Positions 35,381 to 44,425 of a DNA stretch of 64,000 nt are shown in pieces; the stretch's first letter is position 1, and every line of letters starts with the position of its first letter. Both the position numbers and the translations under genes were made by a program. The notes beneath the pieces were generated by a model. It had not been told where the DNA came from and did no database searches. It saw only the letters and a program-made list of their open reading frames with translations. Source of the DNA: CAZKHG01 sp964552655 (lineage in GTDB: Bacteria > Bacteroidota > Bacteroidia > Bacteroidales > Tenuifilaceae). Location of the stretch: assembly GCA_964552655.1 (NCBI GenBank), contig CAZKHG010000008.1, positions 1-64,000 of the forward strand. Reading direction: 5' to 3'.

Positions 35381-36484
35381 ATGAAAAAACTTGTTATTAT
35401 ATTATTATTCTTTACCGGTGCCATTCAAGCCCAGGATAATACCACCTGGCCTTGTTTCAGGGGTAATACTTCACTTACTGGTTACACTTCTGTTCAGTTG
35501 CCAAAAACATTGAAGCTGCTATGGAATTTCAAAACGGAAGATGCCATAAAATCATCACCGGTGATTTTCAATGATAACATATTCATAGGCTCCAACGATG
35601 GTTACATTTATTCCTTAACCACAGGAGGAAAGCTGAACTGGAAGCATAAAGCTCAAACCTCCATAGAGTCCCCTCCGGCTATTGTTGAAAATAAAGTTAT
35701 CGTCAGTTCACTTGATGGTTCTGTTTATGCTTTGGATTACAAAACCGGAAAATTGATCTGGGAATATAAAACGGAAGGACAAATATCCGGTGCTGCTAAT
35801 TATGTAAAATCTCCCGATAGTAGGAATACCAATGTTTTTGTTGGCAGTTACGATTTCTTTTTGCATTGTATAAATGCCAGTAATGGGGATTCTTTGTGGA
35901 AATACGAAACGGAGAATTATATAAACGGCACCCCTTCCACCAATGGCAAAGTGGCAATATTTGGTGGTTGCGATGGAAATCTTTACATGGTTAACCTTAA
36001 AAACGGTTCTCTTGATGATAAAATTAATATTGGCACATATATGGCTGCCTCTGTGGCAATAGAAGGCGATATGGCATTCTTCGGGAACTATGATGGTGGG
36101 TTTTATGGGGTGGACTTAAAATCCAAAAGGATTACCTGGAAGTTTAACGGGAAGTTGCCATTCTTATCATCACCGGCAGTTGCCTATGATAAGGTAGTTG
36201 TTGGATCCCAAGATAAAAATGTTTACTGTTTCGACAAGCTGACAGGAAAAGTTAACTGGACTTTTAAGACACTTGGAAAAATCGATAGTTCACCCGTTTT
36301 AGCCAAAGATGTTGTTATTGTTGGATCGGCGGATGGAAGAATTTACATGATCGATCTGAACAATGGAGCAAAAATCTGGTCTTACGAGATTGGCAAACCC
36401 ATTTCCAGCTCTCCGGCAGTTGTGAAAAATTTGGTGGTGGTTGGTTCTGAAGATGGAAATGTATATGCATTTGGCATAAAATAA
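35381..36484 (+). CDS. Exported PQQ-type beta-propeller protein, copy 4
   Basis: This 367-residue protein has a signal peptide (MKKLVIILLFFTGAIQAQ) and a regular BamB-like propeller opening WPCFRGNTSLTGYTSVQLP, with blades of the form VYALDYKTGKLIWEYKTEG, NVYCFDKLTGKVNWTFKTLG and IYMIDLNNGAKIWSYEIG. Repeats IFIGSNDGYIYSL, VIVGSADGRIYMI and VVVGSEDGNVYAF show the shorter, more regular blades that distinguish it from copies 1-3. The ATG at 35381 is used; a longer reading would overlap the flavoprotein gene by 49 bases. Confidence 0.83.
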   Translation: MKKLVIILLFFTGAIQAQDNTTWPCFRGNTSLTGYTSVQLPKTLKLLWNFKTEDAIKSSPVIFNDNIFIGSNDGYIYSLTTGGKLNWKHKAQTSIESPPAIVENKVIVSSLDGSVYALDYKTGKLIWEYKTEGQISGAANYVKSPDSRNTNVFVGSYDFFLHCINASNGDSLWKYETENYINGTPSTNGKVAIFGGCDGNLYMVNLKNGSLDDKINIGTYMAASVAIEGDMAFFGNYDGGFYGVDLKSKRITWKFNGKLPFLSSPAVAYDKVVVGSQDKNVYCFDKLTGKVNWTFKTLGKIDSSPVLAKDVVIVGSADGRIYMIDLNNGAKIWSYEIGKPISSSPAVVKNLVVVGSEDGNVYAFGIK

Positions 36485-36487
36485 AAT

Positions 36488-36570
36488 TATGACACAGATT
36501 ATACAGATGAAACAAATTCTCACAAAAAATCTATGATTAACAGTTAAATCAGTTTTATCCGAGTTAAAAA
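36488..36570. repeat. Degenerate intergenic ACAGATTA-type repeat
   Basis: This gap contains GACACAGATTATACAGATG, then AAATTCTCACAAAAAATC and AACAGTTAAATCAGTTTTATC, which resembles degenerate short ACACAGATTACACAGAT elements I recall as scattered between genes in Bacteroidota and other phyla. A weaker relative (ACATAGATTACAGG, then CCTGTGTCATTTGTG) lies at about 33662-33745. No coding potential is seen. Confidence 0.4.
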
Positions 36571-36580
36571 GATAATCAAA

Positions 36581-37867
36581 ATGAAAATTGTCAACATCGT
36601 TCCCGGGTTTGGTGGTACGTTTTACTGTGGAAACTGCTTACGCGATAGCGCATACGTAAAATCTCTCCGGGTGTCTGGTCACGAGGCAATTACTTTGCCA
36701 TTGTATATGCCTTTGTCCTCTGTCGATTTTACCAGTGACAGGGAGCTTCCCGTTTTCTATGGAGCTGTGAATGTTTACCTTGAACAGAGTTCAAGTATCT
36801 TCAGGAGAATGCCAGAATGGCTTCACCGGTTTTTCAACTCAAATGTAATCCTGAAATTTGCTGCCAGGATGTCGAGTTCCACCAGGGCGAAAGGGTTGGA
36901 GGATATTACCATTTCAATGCTTAAGGGAAGTGAGGGATTTCAGGAGAAGGAACTGGAGGAACTGATTTACTTTTTAAAACATCACGAAAAACCTGACGTA
37001 GTTCACCTTTCCAACGCCTTGCTCCTTGGGTTAGCCGGGCGTATTAGGGAAGAGTTGAAAATACCTGTAGTTTGTTCGCTGCAGGATGAGGATGTGTGGG
37101 TTGATGCCATGGACGAACCGTTTCGCTCTCAGGTATGGAACCTGATGTCGGAGAAAGCAAAGGATACCAATGCCCTTATTGCTGTGAGCAATTTTTTTGC
37201 TCAAAAGGTAAAGGGTAAAATGAATATTCCAGATGATAAGCTGTTTGTTGTCCCAATTGGCGTCGATCCTCAAAAATACACCTGCTATAGCCCAAACCTT
37301 ATTTCACCAGTAATTGGCTTCCTTTCAAGAAGAAATAAAGGCAATGGCTTTGAGATATTGGTTGATGCATTTATTCTACTAAAGGAAAACCCTCGGTTTA
37401 GCAATGCAAAGTTGAGAGTAACCGGAGGTAAAACCAGCGACGATAATAAGTTTGAAAAATTTCAACTTAGAAAACTCCAAAAAAAAGGATACCTGGGTGA
37501 TATAGAATTTGTGGATGATTTCAGAACAGAGGTGCTGGGCGATTTCTTCAACGGGTTAACCCTTCTTTCTGTTCCCGTAATTGGCGGAGAGGCCTTTGGG
37601 TTGTACCAGCTGGAATCATTGGCGTCAGGTATTCCTACAGTCCAGCCGGAAGAAGGTGCTTTCCCGGAGATTGCACAGCAAAGCGGAGGAGGTGTTATTT
37701 ATTCCCCAAACACCCCTGAAATGTTGGCGAGCAAACTTGCAGAGGTGCTATCAAACCCTGACCAGCTAAAGCAAATGAGCATAAACGGCAGAAATGCAAC
37801 CGAAACCACATTCAACTCCGTAAACCTGATCCAAAGAATGATAGATATATATAAATCTGTAATATAA
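36581..37867 (+). CDS. Glycosyltransferase family 4 protein
   Basis: This 428-residue protein has the GT-B fold pattern of GT4 enzymes: an N-terminal Rossmann domain opening MKIVNIVPGFGGTFYCGNCL, a donor-binding C-terminal domain with GGEAFGLYQLESLASGIP near residue 336 (the E-x7-E type motif), and VVPIGVDPQKY at the domain hinge. The Cys-containing FYCGNCLRDSAYV segment and PDVVHLSNALLLGLAGRI recall a planctomycete branch of GT4. The acceptor is unknown. An ABC transporter follows in the same direction after 55 bases. Confidence 0.83.
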   Translation: MKIVNIVPGFGGTFYCGNCLRDSAYVKSLRVSGHEAITLPLYMPLSSVDFTSDRELPVFYGAVNVYLEQSSSIFRRMPEWLHRFFNSNVILKFAARMSSSTRAKGLEDITISMLKGSEGFQEKELEELIYFLKHHEKPDVVHLSNALLLGLAGRIREELKIPVVCSLQDEDVWVDAMDEPFRSQVWNLMSEKAKDTNALIAVSNFFAQKVKGKMNIPDDKLFVVPIGVDPQKYTCYSPNLISPVIGFLSRRNKGNGFEILVDAFILLKENPRFSNAKLRVTGGKTSDDNKFEKFQLRKLQKKGYLGDIEFVDDFRTEVLGDFFNGLTLLSVPVIGGEAFGLYQLESLASGIPTVQPEEGAFPEIAQQSGGGVIYSPNTPEMLASKLAEVLSNPDQLKQMSINGRNATETTFNSVNLIQRMIDIYKSVI

Positions 37868-37922
37868 TATCTTTGATTATCGGTTTAAATTTGTGTTATC
37901 GGCGTTCTAAAACATTTTTATC

Positions 37923-38600
37923 ATGTTAATCGAATTAAAAAACATTGGGAAAACCTTCATAAACCCCGGAACAGATTCCCATAGGGATGTGCTGGTTGAT
38001 ATCAACCTGAAAATCTTTTCTGGCGATTCTGTTGCAATCGTTGGCCCGTCAGGATCAGGAAAGAGTACACTGTTAAATATAATCGGTACCCTCGATTCAC
38101 CAACGTCGGGGAATATTTTTTTCAAGGGGATGGAGATAGGTTTATTAAATGAAATGCAGCTGGCTCCGATCAGAAATAAAAATATCGGTTTTATTTTTCA
38201 GCTCCATCACCTTCTGCCACAGCTAAGCCTTATTGAGAATGTTCTGTTACCGGTTTTACCCCAGAATAGCAAAAAAATTCAAAAAGATGCTACATCCAGA
38301 GCAATGGAACTGCTAGAGATTGTTGGTTTGGCAGACCGTATTCACCAACGACCCGGGCAGCTCTCTGGTGGCGAATGCCAAAGAGCGGCTGTGGTAAGAG
38401 CTTTAATCAACCAGCCGGAACTTATCCTTGCTGACGAACCAACAGGTTCCCTCGATCAGGATTCCGCCGCTCAGGTTGGCGACTTGCTTGGTAAGATCAA
38501 CAGCGAATTCAAGGTTGCACTGGTTGTGGTAACGCACTCATTAACACTTGCTGAAAAAATGGGGACTATTTACCGGCTATCCCATGGAAAACTTGAATAA
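37923..38600 (+). CDS. ABC transporter ATP-binding protein, LolD/MacB type
   Basis: This 225-residue ATPase has Walker A GPSGSGKST near residue 40, the signature LSGGECQRAAVVRAL near residue 147, and Walker B LILADEPTGSLD near residue 163. The size and FQLHHLLPQLSLIENVLLP segment are those of the LolD/MacB/FtsE group, which works with FtsX-like permeases and usually drives envelope (mechanotransmission) processes rather than classical import. Its permease is the next gene. Confidence 0.9.
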   Translation: MLIELKNIGKTFINPGTDSHRDVLVDINLKIFSGDSVAIVGPSGSGKSTLLNIIGTLDSPTSGNIFFKGMEIGLLNEMQLAPIRNKNIGFIFQLHHLLPQLSLIENVLLPVLPQNSKKIQKDATSRAMELLEIVGLADRIHQRPGQLSGGECQRAAVVRALINQPELILADEPTGSLDQDSAAQVGDLLGKINSEFKVALVVVTHSLTLAEKMGTIYRLSHGKLE

Positions 38601-38641
38601 CATATTAAATTCAGGCAACCAGTAACCAGAATAAGGCAACA

Positions 38642-41600
38642 ATGACACTAATTACACTTATCAACCGGAATTTAAAATTCTACTGGCGACAAAACCTGGC
38701 TCTGTTTGCCGGAACAATAATAAGCACAGCTGTTCTCACAGGCGCGCTAATTGTTGGCGATTCAGTTAAACTCAGCTTAAAGAAGCTGGTTGATGTTCGA
38801 CTTGGCAATACCCGTTTTGCCCTTCAGTCCAACGACCGATACGTGAGCTCTCAGCTTGCTCAGGATCTTTCAAATAAATTAGGAGCCAAGGCTGTTCCTG
38901 TTCTGTTACACAAAGGTATTGCTATTAACCCCGAATCTGAAAACAGAATTAATAACGTACAGGTGATTGGCGTCGATAGCAGTTTCTGGCTTTTATCGGG
39001 TAAACCCATGCCAGCCATTAATCAGGATGAGGCTGTAATCAGCTTAAACCTATCTGAACGTTTGAACCTTGATCAGGGGGATGATCTCCTGATAAGGATA
39101 GGAAACAGCAACCTTGTACCCCGAAATTCCCCTTTTATCCAGGAGTTGCCTCCTTCAATGGCAATTAGGCTAAGGGTTAAAGCCATTGCTGATGATAACC
39201 ATCTTGGCAGGTTTAGCCTAAAGAGCAACCAGGTTGCCCCGTTTAATGTTTTTGTTTCGCTTGGTTCACTTTCAGAGAAATTGGGACTGAAGGGTAAGGT
39301 AAACACCATTCTGGTTTTAGGTTCCAAAAATTACCATTTCGATCAGTTTACGCTCGATTCCATCATTTCCGGATGCTGGAAACTCGATGATGCGGGGTTG
39401 AAAATCCGTGACCTGGCACAAAGAAATACCTACGAGCTGATTTCGGAAAGAATATTCATTGATGAAGCGGTTTCCGATGCAGTTATGAGGCTGAAACTTA
39501 CTCATCAACCTGTGATTACCTATCTGGCAAACAGCATCAGCTTTAAAGGGCGTGAAACACCTTACTCATTCGTTTCGGCAACCAACCTTCCGGTTTCTAA
39601 AAAAATTCCCGTTGGATCAGAAATCGTTATTAACAAATGGCTTGCTGATGACCTCAAGGTAAAAATTGGGGATTCAATTTCGATGCAATATTTCGTTATT
39701 GGTACACTGCGCAAGATCAGGCTGGAGAGCAGTAGGTTCAAGGTGGTTGATATTATACCGGTTAAATCAATCCTAGTTGATGGCTCGTTGATGCCCCTTT
39801 TCCCGGGCTTTGCCGATGCCGGAAGTTGCCACGAATGGAATGCCGATATCCCAATTGATTGGGCTAAAATTCGCGATAAAGATGAGAAATACTGGAACGA
39901 TTTTCGTGGAACACCAAAAGCATTTATTTCAGTTGACAAAGGTCTTGAACTTTGGGGAAACAATTTTGGAAGCTACACATCCTTGAGATTCAATGGTGAT
40001 GTTGTAAGCAAGGAAGATTTAAAAAAGGAGCTTTTAAGTTCATTAAAACCATCATCTCTGGGGATATTCTTTAGCCCGGTTTATGATATGGGTTCGCTCG
40101 CAGCTGACAATTCCATTGATTTCGGGGGACTGTTTCTTAGCCTGAGCTTTTTTGTGATTGCTGCAGGAGTGCTTCTTACTTTCCTTATTTATTCGCTGAA
40201 TATTGAATCGAGGAAACAGGAGATAGGAATGCTCGCGGGTATTGGATTTGATAATAAGCTGATTCTTAAAATATGGTTTTATGAGTCACTCCTGGTTTCA
40301 CTCCTGGGGGCAATTTCCGGGGCTTTAATTGGAATCTCATATAATTATGGTGTTATGCAAGCCCTTAATACTGTTTGGATTGATGCAGTCAGAACTTCCA
40401 GCCTTCAGGTTTTTATCCAGCCTCAAACAATTGTTATTGGCGCTTTTTGCGGGTTTGTTGTTGCATTGATTTCAATTTACCTGGTGGTGAGACGAAAATT
40501 GAAACAGCCCGTTTCATCGTTGATTAAAAACGAATCAGCCTTAAATATGAAGGTTTTAAAAAGTGATGGCAGAACAATTTTGCTGATTGCAGCTACATTA
40601 ATCATTACAGCAATTGGAATTACAATTATTTCATTCATTTCTGCGGATGATGTCAACTCCGGTATGTTTATGACAGCTGGTGGACTTTTTATAACTGGTT
40701 GCATAGGGCTGTTCGGCTGGTCTTTAAATCGTATTGGGCGCAATTTCTCAGTTAAACCTTTGGGGTTTGTTAGCCTTGCTGTTAGAAACATGGCAAGGAA
40801 CAACCGAAGGAGCCTTGCAACAGTAGCGCTACTTTCACTTGGGGTTTTTACCATAATCATTACCGGGGCAAACCGCAAGACATTTTATGGCGTTGAGAAT
40901 AGTAGCAACTCGGGAACCGGCGGTTATGATTTTTGGGTTGAAACTTCAGTTCCGGTTGAGTACGATCTGAATACTTCTGAGGGTAGGGGTAAGGTGGGTT
41001 TGGGCGATTCTGTTTTTGCCAAAGTTCGTTTTATTCAGTTTCACGACCTCGATGGCGATGATGCCAGTTGTCTAAACCTGAATCTGGTTGGTCAGCCCCG
41101 GATTCTTGGCATCAACCCTGATGAGTTCAATGCCAGACGGGCATTCTCATTTGCAAAACTTAAAAAAGGCACAAATCAGGAACATCCTTGGCTGAACCTG
41201 AAGGGTGATCTTCTCAGCAAGGTTATTCCCGCCATTGCCGACCAGACAGTACTAACCTGGGGGCTAAAAAAGAACGTTGGGGACACGCTTCACTACTTGA
41301 ATGAGAAAGGGGAGAGGCTTAGCCTTGTGGTTATTGGAAGCCTTAATAATTCTGTCTTTCAGGGGAATATCCTGATTGATGATAGCATATTTATCAGGAA
41401 TTTTCCATCTGCCGGAGGTTCAAAGGTAATGCTAATAGATGACCCTGGAGAAGCCGGGGACAATTTTGCTCAGATACTTTCCAACACGTTAACCGATTAT
41501 GGTTTTGAGATAGCTTCAACCTCGCAAAGATTAGCCGAATTCAACTCAATTACGAATACCTACCTCAACGTTTTCATGGTATTGGGAGGATTGGGTGTAA

Positions 41601-41938
41601 TGATTGGCACTATTGGGCTGGGAGTTGTATTGCTTCGCAATATGCTGGAACGTAGAAGCGAAATAGCCCTGCTAGTGGCATTAGGATATCAGAAAAAGCA
41701 AGTCTTTTGGATAATTATTTATGAGAATCTATTCTTATTATTGGCTGGGATAATAATTGGAATTATATCAGCTTTTATTGGTATTCTTCCTTCATTGATA
41801 TCCCCATCATTTGTGATCCCCGGAGGATTTATGTTTATTCTGGTCTTTGTAGTTTTACTAAGTGGAATAGTATCAATTTACCTACCTGCAAAATCAGCGA
41901 TAAAAGGAAATATTATTAACGGGTTAAGAGAGGAGTAG
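38642..41938 (+). CDS. FtsX-like ABC transporter permease, 1098 residues
   Basis: This protein has an N-terminal helix (LALFAGTIISTAVLTGALIV), a long periplasmic region, three helices around residues 495-620, a further pair near 645-690, a second periplasmic region, and three C-terminal helices around 970-1085. It therefore carries two FtsX-type modules (GLFLSLSFFVIAAGVLLTFL and TNTYLNVFMVLGGLGVMIG). The opening RQNLALFAGTIISTAVLTGA recalls very large planctomycete permeases. Together with the ATPase it probably moves or extracts an envelope molecule; the substrate is unknown. Confidence 0.85.
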   Translation: MTLITLINRNLKFYWRQNLALFAGTIISTAVLTGALIVGDSVKLSLKKLVDVRLGNTRFALQSNDRYVSSQLAQDLSNKLGAKAVPVLLHKGIAINPESENRINNVQVIGVDSSFWLLSGKPMPAINQDEAVISLNLSERLNLDQGDDLLIRIGNSNLVPRNSPFIQELPPSMAIRLRVKAIADDNHLGRFSLKSNQVAPFNVFVSLGSLSEKLGLKGKVNTILVLGSKNYHFDQFTLDSIISGCWKLDDAGLKIRDLAQRNTYELISERIFIDEAVSDAVMRLKLTHQPVITYLANSISFKGRETPYSFVSATNLPVSKKIPVGSEIVINKWLADDLKVKIGDSISMQYFVIGTLRKIRLESSRFKVVDIIPVKSILVDGSLMPLFPGFADAGSCHEWNADIPIDWAKIRDKDEKYWNDFRGTPKAFISVDKGLELWGNNFGSYTSLRFNGDVVSKEDLKKELLSSLKPSSLGIFFSPVYDMGSLAADNSIDFGGLFLSLSFFVIAAGVLLTFLIYSLNIESRKQEIGMLAGIGFDNKLILKIWFYESLLVSLLGAISGALIGISYNYGVMQALNTVWIDAVRTSSLQVFIQPQTIVIGAFCGFVVALISIYLVVRRKLKQPVSSLIKNESALNMKVLKSDGRTILLIAATLIITAIGITIISFISADDVNSGMFMTAGGLFITGCIGLFGWSLNRIGRNFSVKPLGFVSLAVRNMARNNRRSLATVALLSLGVFTIIITGANRKTFYGVENSSNSGTGGYDFWVETSVPVEYDLNTSEGRGKVGLGDSVFAKVRFIQFHDLDGDDASCLNLNLVGQPRILGINPDEFNARRAFSFAKLKKGTNQEHPWLNLKGDLLSKVIPAIADQTVLTWGLKKNVGDTLHYLNEKGERLSLVVIGSLNNSVFQGNILIDDSIFIRNFPSAGGSKVMLIDDPGEAGDNFAQILSNTLTDYGFEIASTSQRLAEFNSITNTYLNVFMVLGGLGVMIGTIGLGVVLLRNMLERRSEIALLVALGYQKKQVFWIIIYENLFLLLAGIIIGIISAFIGILPSLISPSFVIPGGFMFILVFVVLLSGIVSIYLPAKSAIKGNIINGLREE

Positions 41939-41996
41939 TTTTATCACTTTACAAAACATAAATCGTTGATCATCAATCAAAAACATTGTGATTTTG

Positions 41997-42027
41997 TTTG
42001 TTTATTTATTAGTATTTTCTATTTTTG
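41997..42027 (+). promoter_or_regulatory. Promoter of the caspase-family gene
   Basis: TTTG at 41997-42000, exactly 19 bases, then TATTTTTG at 42020-42027: a full match to the Bacteroidota sigma factor consensus (TTTG / TAnnTTTG). The start codon is 29 bases beyond the -7 box. Confidence 0.75.
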
Positions 42028-42056
42028 TTAGATTAACAAATCAATAGCAATTAATT

Positions 42057-44423
42057 ATGAAGCAATTCATCACTTTTCTTCTTTTTGTAATATCAATAAA
42101 TAGTTTTGGGCAGGATTATTTTAAGTATTTAGATAGAATTGAGAAGGTTGGTGAAAATGATTACCAGTATGAGCAATGTTCAAGTGATGATGGTAAATAT
42201 TGGGCAGCAGTGACTTCATCTGGAATAAAAATTATTGATATTACTAATTTTAAGTTGATAAAGTATATCCCACTTGACCTAACAGAAGTTGGAACAGCTT
42301 CTTTCTTTCATAACAGTGATAGTATTCTAGTTTCAGGAAATACAAAAAAAGGTGCTGTTGCAATGATAATCAATTGGCGCAAGAGTATTGTATTGAAACA
42401 AATTAATCCCTTTGGATATGGAGAGTTTGCTTTTAATGCACCTAGCACGGCTTCTAGGAATTTTCTAATCTGTGTAGATAAAGAAAACCAGATTATTATT
42501 TTAAATAAAAGGAATCTTCTGTCGGTCAATAAAATCTTATTGAAGGAAAATGGCAAAAAAATATACAATTTAATTATTAGTAGTGATGAAAAATTAATTG
42601 CCATAAATCAGTGGAAAATCGGAAGATCAAACCTAATAGTTTATGATATTAGTGGGGACATTAAGTATTCATACCAATATAAGGACTTTATTACTGGGTT
42701 ATCATTCACCGAATTAAATGATATATATGTTTTAGTTGGCTGGATCAAGAGCTATTATACTATTTTTAAAGTTGAGCCAAACTTTATTGATCAAAAAATT
42801 GTTTTTGATAAGACGCATTTTCCATCTGATTCTAGATTACTGTCTTTAAATTATTTAGATAAAAATATATTATTTTATGGAGGTGGATCATTTAATTTTG
42901 AAATTGAAACTCGTGGAAGTAGATTGACTTGTGAATATCTAAATGATAACAAGAAAGAATCATATACTGGATTAACTTTAAATTATATTGGTGAAAGCCA
43001 GAAAAGATATAATACCAAATATAGTATTAGTAAATTAGTAAATGACATTGTAATATATCCGGTAGCCTATGAAAATTTCAATTATGTTATTGATATTAAG
43101 AACAAAAAACTATTAGGATATATTTATCATATTGGGAAAAATATTGCTTTTGTTTCTTCAGATGGACGCTTTACAGGGGATAAAGAAGCCATAGCAAATT
43201 TAAGATACAATTATCCCAAAATATCGGACAAACCACTTATATCCCAAATAGACCAATTTTATACTCCAAAACTTTTTAACCAGTTTTTGCAAAACACAGG
43301 AGAGTTAAATTCTCTTGCTGATTTATCGAAGGTAATTTCATTATCCCCTGAGATAAGAATAGTAAAACCAGATAGTATCTTAAAATCCTCGTCGAATAGA
43401 GTAAAAATATCATTCGTAACCAAGGATAAAGGTGATGGTATAAAACAAGTAAATTACTTTATTAATGGCAAACTTGTGAATGAGGATACTAGGGGTTTCA
43501 AACAGGCAAGTGGAACAACCGAATCAGGTGAGTTTATTCTAGCTCCGGGTACTAATGTTATACAGGCTGTAGCTGTTAGCAACAATGGTTATCAGTCATC
43601 CCCCGATCAAATAGTTGTTGATTATAAGGGTGCCAATGCCGAATCAAACCTTTTTCTGCTTACCATTGGACTGAATGAGTATAAAAACCCTAAGTACAAA
43701 TTGAGTTATTCTGTTGCTGATGCAAATGCATTTACTGATCAGGTCAAATCAAATGCATTAGGTATTTTTAAAAATATCTACCCAACAGTCATATTAAATA
43801 AGGATGCAACTAAAATCAATATCTTAAATGTACTTAATGATATTATTCCAAAGGTTGCAGAAACAGATGTATTTGTTATTTATTATGCGGGTCATGGGGT
43901 AATGAGTGAGGGATCAGCAACTAATCCTAAAGATTTCTTCCTAGTTCTACATGATATAACTCAACTATATGGTAATGATGAACTTTTGGCACAAAAAGGG
44001 ATATCAGCCGCTGAACTACGTGAGCTTTGCAAAAAGATTAAAGCACAAAAGCAGCTAGTGCTGCTAGATGCTTGTCAAAGTGGTGGTGCCACAGAAACAT
44101 TTGCCATGAGAGGAGTTGCAGAAGAAAAAGCAATAACCCAGCTTGCCCAATCAACAGGTGCTTTTTTAATCTCATCTACAAGTAGTGAACAGTATGCTTC
44201 TGAGTTTTCACAACTTGGACATGGAGTTTTTACATATGCATTATTGGAAGGTTTAAAAGGAAAGGCTGACGGAGGTGATTTGGATAAAAAGATTACAATA
44301 AAGGAGTTGGAATCCTACCTGAACGATATTATACCGGAGTTGACAGAAAAGTTCAGAGGAACAGCACAATTTCCTCAATCTTGGTCAAAAGGAATGGATT
44401 TCCCAATTGTTACATATAAATAG
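42057..44423 (+). CDS. Secreted caspase-family (C14) protease with N-terminal propeller
   Basis: This 788-residue protein has a signal peptide (MKQFITFLLFVISINSFGQ), a WD40-like N-terminal region to about residue 400, an Ig-like segment around 435-525 (VNYFINGKLVNEDTRG and PGTNVIQAVAVSNNGYQSS), and a C-terminal caspase/metacaspase domain beginning LFLLTIGLNEYKNPKYK. The catalytic dyad is present: His613 in YYAGHG and Cys673 in LLDACQSGG. It is more AT-rich than its neighbours. Bacterial caspase homologues cleave proteins after specific residues; this one should act outside the cytoplasm. The target is unknown. Confidence 0.87.
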   Translation: MKQFITFLLFVISINSFGQDYFKYLDRIEKVGENDYQYEQCSSDDGKYWAAVTSSGIKIIDITNFKLIKYIPLDLTEVGTASFFHNSDSILVSGNTKKGAVAMIINWRKSIVLKQINPFGYGEFAFNAPSTASRNFLICVDKENQIIILNKRNLLSVNKILLKENGKKIYNLIISSDEKLIAINQWKIGRSNLIVYDISGDIKYSYQYKDFITGLSFTELNDIYVLVGWIKSYYTIFKVEPNFIDQKIVFDKTHFPSDSRLLSLNYLDKNILFYGGGSFNFEIETRGSRLTCEYLNDNKKESYTGLTLNYIGESQKRYNTKYSISKLVNDIVIYPVAYENFNYVIDIKNKKLLGYIYHIGKNIAFVSSDGRFTGDKEAIANLRYNYPKISDKPLISQIDQFYTPKLFNQFLQNTGELNSLADLSKVISLSPEIRIVKPDSILKSSSNRVKISFVTKDKGDGIKQVNYFINGKLVNEDTRGFKQASGTTESGEFILAPGTNVIQAVAVSNNGYQSSPDQIVVDYKGANAESNLFLLTIGLNEYKNPKYKLSYSVADANAFTDQVKSNALGIFKNIYPTVILNKDATKINILNVLNDIIPKVAETDVFVIYYAGHGVMSEGSATNPKDFFLVLHDITQLYGNDELLAQKGISAAELRELCKKIKAQKQLVLLDACQSGGATETFAMRGVAEEKAITQLAQSTGAFLISSTSSEQYASEFSQLGHGVFTYALLEGLKGKADGGDLDKKITIKELESYLNDIIPELTEKFRGTAQFPQSWSKGMDFPIVTYK

Positions 44424-44425
44424 AA

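Noticed and set aside
20152..36484. Reading the propellers as quinoprotein dehydrogenases that use PQQ
   Set aside because: No PQQ biosynthesis genes, no catalytic Asp/Ca site or paired Cys typical of alcohol or glucose dehydrogenases; the label PQQ-type reflects the blade pattern only.
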